Source: Chloroflexi bacterium 54-19
GTDB lineage: Bacteria; Chloroflexota; Chloroflexia; Chloroheliales; Chloroheliaceae
NCBI GenBank assembly: GCA_001898225.1
Contig: MKTJ01000061.1
Span: forward strand, 48,879-102,364
DNA: 53,486 nucleotides
Direction: 5' to 3'
Shown here: positions 1 to 8,007 of the stretch, piece after piece
How the letters are laid out: every line of letters begins with the position of its first letter
How positions within the stretch are numbered: the first letter of the stretch is position 1
Notes under the pieces: generated by a model
The model's input: the letters and a program-made list of their open reading frames with translations, nothing else
Databases searched by the model: none
Told to the model about the DNA's origin: nothing
Made by a program: the position numbers and the translations under genes

Positions 1-189
1 CTTGGCATCGACTCGGTCAAACAGACCGAACTGTTGGCGCGGGTCAGCGAGAAATACAACCTGCCCGAACGCCCTGCCGACTTCAGGATGAGCGACTACC
101 ACACCATGGGCCTGATTACCGACTTTGTCTTTGAGATGCAGGGCAAAGGAGCCGGGACTCAGGGCAAAGCCCTGGCTGGCGTACGCTAA
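1..189 (+). CDS. C-terminal acyl carrier protein of a truncated PKS/PUFA-synthase-like protein
   Basis: Reading frame 1 is open from the window edge to a TAA at 187-189 and gives 62 residues. They begin LGIDSVKQTELL, the segment carrying the serine that receives 4'-phosphopantetheine, followed by a DFRMSDYHTMG stretch like helix III of PUFA-synthase ACPs and a short low-complexity tail. So this is the last carrier domain of a larger protein whose start lies upstream of the window. Its role would be to tether the growing acyl chain for the KS, KR, DH and ER domains encoded next. The gap to the next gene is only 98 bases with no obvious promoter, which suggests one operon. Whether the missing part contains KS, AT or tandem ACPs cannot be seen. 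Confidence 0.85.
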   Translation, partial: LGIDSVKQTELLARVSEKYNLPERPADFRMSDYHTMGLITDFVFEMQGKGAGTQGKALAGVR

Positions 190-287
190 TAAACCGGTTC
201 CTTTCGCATAAGACGCCTATCGCATAGGGTGGTCCCCATCGTGACAGGGTTCGGGTTTCTTCAAACCATAGAGAAAGAGATTTTAGA

Positions 288-3200
288 ATGAGAGACCTTG
301 AGGGAAAACTGGCGCTGGTTACAGGAGGTGGTAAGGGGCTGGGTAAAGTTATTGCGACCAAGCTCGCCGAGCGAGGAGCGCATGTCATTATCAACTTCTT
401 CCACTCCCTGGAAGCCGCCAAACAGACCAGGGCCGAACTGGAAGCTACCGGCGCTAAAGTTGAGGTGATGCGCGCCTCGGTTGCCCGGAAAGACCAGGTG
501 GACCGGATGTTTAACGAGATTGAGGAGAAATTCGGTTATCTCGACATCCTGGTCAACAATGCCGCCTCCGGCGCTTTTGTCGGGACGGAAGGGGTCACGG
601 AAGATTTTTTCGGGCGGGCCCTCGACACCAACCTGAAAGGGAGTTTCTGGTGCGCCCGCCGGGCCGCGCCCCTGATGGCAAAACGGGGCGGAGGGCAAAT
701 CGTAAACCTTTCTTCGATGGGCGCCGGTCAGGTAATCGCGAACTACCTGGTGGTGGGTACCTCGAAGGCGGCGGTTGAAGCCCTGACCCGTTACCTGGCG
801 GTGGAATATGGCCCCCTGAATATCCGGGTAAATACGGCCTCGGCCACCTTGCTTGAGGGTGACGTTGCCAAGTTGTTCCCGCGTTACGAGGAAATGAAAG
901 CGGCCAGTATTGCCGCTACCCCGCTGGGACGCATCGGGACCGAGGATGACCTGGCAGACCTCGTAATGTTTTTGACTTCCAAACAGTCGCGCCTGATAAC
1001 CGGGCAAACTATCCTGGCCGATGGCGGGCTATCTCTCAACAGCGAAGGGCTGGCCCCTCCAGGCGAGCGGCTGGTCTACGCCCGCAATTTGCTGGCGTCG
1101 TTGAACCTCAATCTAAACGAGGCGGTGGACCAACCCCAGGCCAAACCGGCTGCCGACCAGGCGCTCGACAAGCCCCAAGCTGCCGTCCCGCCGACACCGA
1201 AAACCGCAACCACTCCAACTGCGGCGGTGGCTCCTTCTACCAACGGCACCTCCAATAACGGCATCAGGGGTGGGGGGTTAAACGGCCTTTCGCCCGCCCA
1301 GGCCAACGGCGCGTTAAAACCATTCCTGGCTACCGAAGCGCCTTTTGAGGCTAAATTGCCCTTACCTGTTAAAGCGGACGCCGAGGCGGCGGACGACAAC
1401 GAGGAAATCGCGATAGTCGGGATGGGAATGGCTTTTCCGGGCGCGAATAACCTCGAAGAATACTGGCAGGCCATGCTAACTGGTAAGGACTTGTTCAGCC
1501 TCGTTCCCGAAGACCGCTGGGACTACAAAACCTTCTGGTCCCCCGATATGGCCGCCGAGGATAAGACCTACCAGGGCAAATCGGTCTTTATTACCGATTT
1601 CGAGCCTGAACCCGCCCTTAAGACCGAACTGCAAAACGAGCGGACCGATTATGAGATGACGACTCTCTGGCTGCGCCATTCCTTGCTTCAGGCGCTAAAA
1701 GGGGTCAAGCAAAAAGAGGGCGATCGCATTTCTTTCGCCGTGGGCTATACCGCCGACGGCAGCCCCCAACTCGAAGAAGCCCAGGTTTTGACCGGGATGC
1801 TGCAACGCCTGGAAAGCGGCCTGGATGCCCAGGGCCTGGCCGGACCGGAAAAAGAAAAAATGCTCCAGGAGATGGCCGCAGCCCTGAAAAAGCGGTACTG
1901 GCGCGGGGTCGACTCGCCCTCCCGCTTCCTGCCATACGCGGTCGGACAGAACGCGATCAAAGGGGTTTTGCCGGGCGATACGGAAGTAGTCATGGTGGAT
2001 ACGGCCTGTTCATCCTCGATGTACGCGGTTGACCTCGGTATCATGGGTCTGTTGATGGGTAAGCACGACCTGGCTATTTGCGGTGGGGCTTTTGGGCTGG
2101 CTCCCCGGCCTGGCGTCCTCTTTGCCAAACTGCACGGCCTCTCGGTGGGCGGGGAGGTCCGCCCCCTCGATAAGGATAGCGACGGCGTCCTTTTCTCGGA
2201 CGGGGCCGGGGTAGTCATTCTGAAAAAGCTGAAACGGGCCCAGGCCGATGGCGACAACATCCTGGCTGTAATAAAGGCTTTTGGTTCGTCGTCGGACGGT
2301 AAGGGCAAGGCTATTTATGCGCCAAGCTCTGCCGGGCAGGCTATCGCGGTCGAACGGACCCTGCAAAACCCTGGCGTCGAGCTTAAAGATATTGATTGGG
2401 TGGTGGCCCACGCCACCGGGACTCCCGCCGGGGATTCTGCCGAGTTCAAGACGCTCAAAGAAATCTACGGCAAGGCGGAGCGGTCTATCTACCTGACCTC
2501 GAACAAATCGCTTATCGGGCACACCGGCTGGGCTGCCGGGGTGGCCTCAATTATCCAGGTGGTCCTCGGTTTGCAGAAAGGGGCTATCCCGCCCCAGCAC
2601 CGCTTTACGGCCACCCCGGCCCATTTCGAAATCGAAAAATGCAGCCTGAAAATTCCCACAAAAGTGACGGCCTGGCCGTCCAAGGCCCAGGGGGCGCGGG
2701 CCGCCGCCATCTCCGGCTTTGGCTTTGGTGGGACCAACGCTCACATGGTAATCCAGGAATACCTGCCGCAGGCCAAACCCGCTCCAAAGCGAAAGCGAGC
2801 CTATCAGGAGCGAGTCGCGATTGTAGGCTGGTCGGCCTATTTGCCCGGCCTGGAAACCAACGCCGAGATAGAAAGCTGGCTGAAAGGGTCCGGGAAAGGC
2901 CCCCAGGCTTCCTTTGGCGAATTCTACCCGCTCCCGCCTTTTGATAAAGTTCGGATGCCGCCCAGCACTATCCGGACGATAGACCGCTGCCAGTTGATGG
3001 TGCTGGAATGTGCCCAGCGGTTGCGCAGCCAGTTGGGCGATTTCTGGGAAAATAACAAGTTCAAATCGGGGGTTCTGATGGGCCATATGGGGCAGACCAG
3101 GGCCGCCACCCTTTACGGGCTGCGTAGCTATCTCGACGACGTGAAAAAGGAGCTTCACGCCAACCCTTACCTGGCAAAGTCTTCCCGGTTGGAAGAGGTG

Positions 3201-6200
3201 CTGGCTACCCTGACCGGCGAAGTGCGAAAATTGGCCCCACCCGCCAACGAAGACGCTTTCCCGGGCAGCATGCCGAATGTTATCCCGGCCAGGGTAACCA
3301 ACTACTTCGACCTTAAAGGGTTGAATATCACCCTGGACACCGGCTTTTCATCGACTCTGACCACCTTTGAAATGGCCAGTCGCTACCTGCGCAGCCGGGA
3401 ACTGGACATGATATTGGTGGGGGGTATCAACGGCAACAGCATGGAAGAAATGCGGGTAATCCTGCGCGACCTGGGAGTAGCCGGGGAACCGGCCCTGGCC
3501 GAAGGAGCGTTTCTCTTTGCCCTGACCACCGAAGCGACGGCCCGGCAGAATAACCTGCCCATCCTCGGCTTTGTAGGCGACCTGAGTCTTAAAAAGCAGG
3601 CTGCTACCGGAAGCGAGAATGAGATTGAAGCCGGGTTCAATCACGCCGCGCCAAACTACCTGGGCGCCGAAGGCGCGTTGGCGGTCCTGCGAGCGCTGCA
3701 CAGCGGGAAGCCTGAAACGACCATCTCCTGCCGCGAAACCGCCACCGGGCCGGTGACCCAGCTAAAAATTTATGCGCCTACTGCCGCGCCGGACCCTAAA
3801 CAAGCGAAGGCGGAAGCCCCGGCGACCCCCGCCGGTATGCCGGAACGGTTCAAAGATACCGTTGAATACGCGCCGGGCCAGCCCTTCCAGATTAAACGCT
3901 ATGTCCCGGTCTTGCAGGAGTTCCCGGTCGAAAAGGTCCGGCCAGCATTACCGTTCCTGCCGCCCCGGACTTTACTCGTGACCGACCGGCCTCAATTGCT
4001 TGATAAATTGGGAGAGCTACCCGCCGACCTGGTGGTCCTTTCGACCGCGCCGTTTGGCCCTTCTCTCAACGGCAAAAGCCCTTCCAACCGTTTTTACCTG
4101 CCAGAGATAAACCTGGAAGCCGTCCAACAGGTGCTGAGTCCTTTCAAAGGGCGGATTAAACACCTGCGAGTGCTGGCCGACCTGGGCGTATCGGCCCCGG
4201 CCACCGAAAGCCTGTCGCAGGAGACGCCGGACCTTACCGCCTTGCACGACCTGGTATTCCTGGCTCTCAAAGAGAATTACGACAGCCTGGTCGGGCAGGA
4301 AAGCAGTTTCGTGGAACTCTTTTTAGACGCGATGCCGGGCGCAACGCCTCACCCGATGAGCGGTCTTTTTGCCGGGACGCTTAAGAGCGCCATGCTCGAA
4401 TTACAGGGCTGTCTGACCTTCGCCCTCTTTACCGACCTCAAAGACGCGGGCGAGGCGGCGCGGGTAGCCGGGTCGGAAACGGCCAACAAGCACTTCATCC
4501 CGGTGATTTACTACCGGGGGAACCAGCGGTTGACCTATTTCCTGGACGAAAACCGGGGCACGTTGAGGGACAACCCGGCGGCGGTGCTCGACCACAATTC
4601 GGTGGTGGTAGCAACCGCCGGGGCGCGCGGTATTACCGCCGAACTGGTCAAGGCCCTGGCGGCCAATTTCAAGCCGCATCTCTATCTCCTGGGGAGCAAC
4701 CGGCTGGAAAATTACCCACCGGAGACCTTCGAAGGGACGGACGAGGAATTTGCCCGGAAGCGTCCTGAATACCTGCGCCGCGAAAAACTGGCGCACCCGG
4801 AGAAAACGCTCGGCCAGTTGAGCAAGGCTTACGACCGCCTGATTGACGCGCGGGCCACTTACCGGAATTTGCGGTTGATGGAGCAGTTCTGCGGCAAAGA
4901 GCGGGTCCACTACCTGGCCTGTGATGTCCTGGACCGGGCCGAGTTAAGCCGGACCCTTAACAAAATCATCAAAACCCACGGCTGGATTGACCTTCTGATT
5001 AACGCCGCCGGACTGAGCCGTTCGGCCTCTATCCCGCTAAAGAGCCTGGGAGACTTCCGGGCAGTCCGCGACATCAAGATTAAAGGCTACCAGAACCTGA
5101 AATATGCCACCCGCCAGAATCCGCCCCGTATGTGGTGTAACTTCAACTCGTTTATCGGCCTGACCGGACAACTGGGCGAGACCGATTATTCTGCCGGGAA
5201 CGACTTCTTATCGAGCGCCGCTGTATACAGCCGCAGCCAGACCGGGACGGACGAATTCTCCATCGGGTGGGGCCTGTGGGCTGACGTGGGCCTGGGCGCT
5301 ACCCCGATGACCAAAGAATACCTGGAAAAGCAAAAGCTTTATACCGGGATGGCGACCGAGGAGGGTATCCACCACTTCATGCGAGAGTTGCACCTGCCGG
5401 GCCGGGAAGGGTTTGTGACGCACCTGGGGATTTCCGAGCGCAAGCTTATCACCGATATTCGCCCCGATTTCTTCGAGGCGCGCCAGACCTGGCAGGAGCA
5501 GGGCAAACTCCCGGCGACCGCCGCAAGTTCGACCGGGCCGGGTTTCTACCTGGGGCGCGAACTCTCACGTACAGCGGAAGAAGTTACCTTCGAGCGGGTC
5601 TTTGACCTGGATAAAGATAGCTACCTCGACCACCACGTTGTGAACGGCTATGCCACTCTCCCCGGCACTTTCGTACCGGAGATTGCCACCGAGGTCGCCA
5701 GCCAGCTTGTGCCGGACCTGAAGGTAATTGCCCTGGAAGACGCGGTCTTCCATCACTTCTTGCGGGTCTATGACAAGACCAAACCCGGTGTGAAGAAAAT
5801 CCAGGCCCGGTTAATCGAACGCTCGGCTGACCGCGCCCTGGTCCAGGTGAAGGTGATGACCGATGTCATCGGGCCAAAAGGGATTGTCCTGACCAGGGAT
5901 AAACTCCACTTTGAAATAAAGGTGGTGATGAGCCGGGAAGTACCGGAAGCGCCCTCCTGGGAAGCCTGGAGCCCGGCCAACGAACAGCCTGTCCCCGACC
6001 CCTATCACTTCCCGGCGGCCCCGGTGCTGCTGACCGATATGTTTGTCTCGACCACCGACACCCGGCTCAACCCGCTGGGGAAACGGGCGACCTACAAACT
6101 CCGGGTTGCCCCGGACGACCCGACCTTCTCGCAGTTCCGCCTGCCCAGTATCTTGCTGGATGGTCTGGCCCGCGTCCAGGTCTTGAATTTCGTCCTGGAA

Positions 6201-6506
6201 GATTACATCCCATTGGTGGCCCCGGCCTCCATTCGCCGGATTGACATTTACGAGGCGGTCAACGATTGCCAGCTTTCCCAAAAATACGAGCGGATTGATA
6301 TGTACGCGACGCCTCGCGAGCTTGACTTCGGGCGGGAGCGCGGCGGTAACCGCTGCGTGGCGGTCCGCCCCGACGGCAAGATTATTCTGCAACTCAAAGA
6401 CATGACCGGGGTGATTATGGGCTACGTCCACCGCCACACCGGGGAATTTGTCACCCGCGAGAAGATTGACGAAATGCAACGCACCAGTACCGCTTCCAGG
6501 AGCTAA
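288..6506 (+). CDS. Multidomain synthase: FabL-type ER / KS / KS0 (CLF-like) / KR / DH
   Basis: This 2072-residue iterative PKS/PUFA-synthase-like enzyme starts at an ATG after an AGAAAGAG stretch. Residues 1-250 are an SDR that resembles the FabL enoyl-ACP reductase, with TGGGKGLG, VNNAASG and the Y153-x6-K160 spacing typical of enoyl reductases. A Pro/Ala/Thr linker follows. Residues about 375-800 are a ketosynthase with the active cysteine (C574 in DTACSSS), HATGT and NKSLIGH. Residues about 815-1150 form a second KS fold in which the cysteine is Phe (DTGFSS, F1020), as in chain-length factors. Residues about 1430-1760 are a ketoreductase with Y1634-x3-N1638 and a PUFA-type insertion. From about 1770 there is a dehydratase with H1783-x3-G1787-x4-P1792. 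There is no AT or ACP in this chain; those are presumably in the upstream protein. It should reduce each extension fully. The product is unknown. Confidence 0.88.
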   Translation: MRDLEGKLALVTGGGKGLGKVIATKLAERGAHVIINFFHSLEAAKQTRAELEATGAKVEVMRASVARKDQVDRMFNEIEEKFGYLDILVNNAASGAFVGTEGVTEDFFGRALDTNLKGSFWCARRAAPLMAKRGGGQIVNLSSMGAGQVIANYLVVGTSKAAVEALTRYLAVEYGPLNIRVNTASATLLEGDVAKLFPRYEEMKAASIAATPLGRIGTEDDLADLVMFLTSKQSRLITGQTILADGGLSLNSEGLAPPGERLVYARNLLASLNLNLNEAVDQPQAKPAADQALDKPQAAVPPTPKTATTPTAAVAPSTNGTSNNGIRGGGLNGLSPAQANGALKPFLATEAPFEAKLPLPVKADAEAADDNEEIAIVGMGMAFPGANNLEEYWQAMLTGKDLFSLVPEDRWDYKTFWSPDMAAEDKTYQGKSVFITDFEPEPALKTELQNERTDYEMTTLWLRHSLLQALKGVKQKEGDRISFAVGYTADGSPQLEEAQVLTGMLQRLESGLDAQGLAGPEKEKMLQEMAAALKKRYWRGVDSPSRFLPYAVGQNAIKGVLPGDTEVVMVDTACSSSMYAVDLGIMGLLMGKHDLAICGGAFGLAPRPGVLFAKLHGLSVGGEVRPLDKDSDGVLFSDGAGVVILKKLKRAQADGDNILAVIKAFGSSSDGKGKAIYAPSSAGQAIAVERTLQNPGVELKDIDWVVAHATGTPAGDSAEFKTLKEIYGKAERSIYLTSNKSLIGHTGWAAGVASIIQVVLGLQKGAIPPQHRFTATPAHFEIEKCSLKIPTKVTAWPSKAQGARAAAISGFGFGGTNAHMVIQEYLPQAKPAPKRKRAYQERVAIVGWSAYLPGLETNAEIESWLKGSGKGPQASFGEFYPLPPFDKVRMPPSTIRTIDRCQLMVLECAQRLRSQLGDFWENNKFKSGVLMGHMGQTRAATLYGLRSYLDDVKKELHANPYLAKSSRLEEVLATLTGEVRKLAPPANEDAFPGSMPNVIPARVTNYFDLKGLNITLDTGFSSTLTTFEMASRYLRSRELDMILVGGINGNSMEEMRVILRDLGVAGEPALAEGAFLFALTTEATARQNNLPILGFVGDLSLKKQAATGSENEIEAGFNHAAPNYLGAEGALAVLRALHSGKPETTISCRETATGPVTQLKIYAPTAAPDPKQAKAEAPATPAGMPERFKDTVEYAPGQPFQIKRYVPVLQEFPVEKVRPALPFLPPRTLLVTDRPQLLDKLGELPADLVVLSTAPFGPSLNGKSPSNRFYLPEINLEAVQQVLSPFKGRIKHLRVLADLGVSAPATESLSQETPDLTALHDLVFLALKENYDSLVGQESSFVELFLDAMPGATPHPMSGLFAGTLKSAMLELQGCLTFALFTDLKDAGEAARVAGSETANKHFIPVIYYRGNQRLTYFLDENRGTLRDNPAAVLDHNSVVVATAGARGITAELVKALAANFKPHLYLLGSNRLENYPPETFEGTDEEFARKRPEYLRREKLAHPEKTLGQLSKAYDRLIDARATYRNLRLMEQFCGKERVHYLACDVLDRAELSRTLNKIIKTHGWIDLLINAAGLSRSASIPLKSLGDFRAVRDIKIKGYQNLKYATRQNPPRMWCNFNSFIGLTGQLGETDYSAGNDFLSSAAVYSRSQTGTDEFSIGWGLWADVGLGATPMTKEYLEKQKLYTGMATEEGIHHFMRELHLPGREGFVTHLGISERKLITDIRPDFFEARQTWQEQGKLPATAASSTGPGFYLGRELSRTAEEVTFERVFDLDKDSYLDHHVVNGYATLPGTFVPEIATEVASQLVPDLKVIALEDAVFHHFLRVYDKTKPGVKKIQARLIERSADRALVQVKVMTDVIGPKGIVLTRDKLHFEIKVVMSREVPEAPSWEAWSPANEQPVPDPYHFPAAPVLLTDMFVSTTDTRLNPLGKRATYKLRVAPDDPTFSQFRLPSILLDGLARVQVLNFVLEDYIPLVAPASIRRIDIYEAVNDCQLSQKYERIDMYATPRELDFGRERGGNRCVAVRPDGKIILQLKDMTGVIMGYVHRHTGEFVTREKIDEMQRTSTASRS

Positions 6507-6510
6507 AAGA

Positions 6511-7917
6511 ATGTCGAGCCCACTTACCAGAGAAAACGCTGCCGCTACGAGCAAGCCGGCGAAAGCCCGGCTTGCCCCCGGCCCCGACGGACTCCCTTTT
6601 ATGGGGGTTCTACCCGAATTCATGCTGAACCCGACCCGCTTGCTGGTACGGTCGGCGGCAATGTCCCCCGATGTCGTGCGGTTGAAGTTTGGCCCTTTCG
6701 ACTCCTACCTGGTTATCGAGCCCGAACTGGTCAAACGGGTCTTGCAGGACAACATCCAGAACTACTGCCGGGGCCGGATTTACGAGCGATTCAAAATTTT
6801 CTTCGGGGTCGGGTTGCTGACCCTGGAAGGAGAGACCTGGCTCTACCACCGCCGGGTTACCCAGCCCCAATTCCACATGGAACACCTGAACACCCTGATT
6901 GAGACCATGGCGGGCTGTACTTCGGATTTACTGGACCGCTGGCACCTTAAAGAGCGGGATAAACAGTCGATTGACCTTGAGGAGGAGATGCTGCGACTCA
7001 GTTTGCGGATTCTTCTCAAGTCTTTTCTCAGCACCGACATAGCCGACCCTGCCTACAAGGAGTTACGGCCTTACCTGAAGGCGGTGGTGGAGAAAACCAC
7101 CCGCCACATGTGGTTCGCGCCGCTGGTGGACCTGATTCCCAAAAACGTACCACTACCCTCGACGCGTTCCTCGCAACAAGTCCAGGCCGCTTTGCGAAAA
7201 TGGTGCTACGGGATGATCCAGGAGCACCGCCGCGAAAACGCGCCTGATGACGATTACATCGCCCTTCTCCTTAACGCCAGGGATAAACAGACCGGCGAGC
7301 CACTGACCGATTACCAGGTCTATGACGAAATTCGGACCCTGATTCTGGCGGGTTACGAAACGGTTGGGAGCGGGGCGGCCTGGGCTTTATATGCCCTCTC
7401 CCAGCACCCGGACGTGCGGCGGCGACTGGAAGACGAACTGGAAAAGGTGCTGGGTGGGCGTGCCCCCAGGGTGGAAGACCTGCCCAACCTGCCCTATTTG
7501 CAGATGGTTGTCAACGAATCCTTGCGGCTTTACCCGCCCATCTGGGCTTATCCAAGGGACGCCATCAACGAGGATATGCTGGGGGAATACCGGGTTCCCG
7601 CCGGTTCGATGGTTCTTTTATCGCCTTACGTAACCCACCACAGCCCGGCGGTCTGGGAAAACCCGGAAGCCTTCGACCCGGAGCGGTTTAACCCGGAAAA
7701 TACGGCCCTCCGCTCCCGGTTCGCTTTCTATCCCTTTGGGGGTGGGCAGCGCCAGTGTATCGGCAGCCGGTACGCCTTGATGCAAATGCAGGTGGTTATC
7801 GCGATGGTGGTCCAGCAGTTCCACCTGCACCTACAACCGGGCCACCCGGTCGAATTCAGCACCCTTAACACGCTGCACCCAAAAGACGGCATCAAAATGA
7901 CTCTGCATAAAAAATAG
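6511..7917 (+). CDS. Cytochrome P450
   Basis: A 468-residue heme monooxygenase. I place the start at the ATG at 6511, which has AGGAG 8 bases upstream, rather than an upstream in-frame codon at 6448 that would overlap the synthase by 59 bases. Visible signatures are the I-helix AGYET (residues 280-284), the K-helix E336-x2-R339 in NESLRLYPP, and the heme loop FYPFGGGQRQCIG with cysteine 416. The overall form is close to bacterial fatty-acid or terpene hydroxylases of the CYP102/CYP4-like branch, but the substrate cannot be read from the sequence. Position directly after the synthase (4-base gap) suggests that it hydroxylates or epoxidises the assembled chain. No dedicated ferredoxin or reductase gene is visible, so electrons must come from elsewhere. 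Confidence 0.93.
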   Translation: MSSPLTRENAAATSKPAKARLAPGPDGLPFMGVLPEFMLNPTRLLVRSAAMSPDVVRLKFGPFDSYLVIEPELVKRVLQDNIQNYCRGRIYERFKIFFGVGLLTLEGETWLYHRRVTQPQFHMEHLNTLIETMAGCTSDLLDRWHLKERDKQSIDLEEEMLRLSLRILLKSFLSTDIADPAYKELRPYLKAVVEKTTRHMWFAPLVDLIPKNVPLPSTRSSQQVQAALRKWCYGMIQEHRRENAPDDDYIALLLNARDKQTGEPLTDYQVYDEIRTLILAGYETVGSGAAWALYALSQHPDVRRRLEDELEKVLGGRAPRVEDLPNLPYLQMVVNESLRLYPPIWAYPRDAINEDMLGEYRVPAGSMVLLSPYVTHHSPAVWENPEAFDPERFNPENTALRSRFAFYPFGGGQRQCIGSRYALMQMQVVIAMVVQQFHLHLQPGHPVEFSTLNTLHPKDGIKMTLHKK

Positions 7918-8007
7918 GGTCTCCTTGATTGGGATGGACCAGGGTTATTAAAGTGCTGCTAATTGGAGAGTTTTCGGGCAACCCGGTAGAAGGAACGGGC
8001 TACAGCT

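Noticed and set aside
6448..6511. Earlier in-frame start for the P450
   Set aside because: It would overlap the synthase by 59 bases and has no ribosome binding site, while the ATG at 6511 has AGGAG at good spacing.
5811..6623. A 270-codon minus frame across the synthase end and P450 start
   Set aside because: It overlaps two strongly supported genes and lacks protein-family features.
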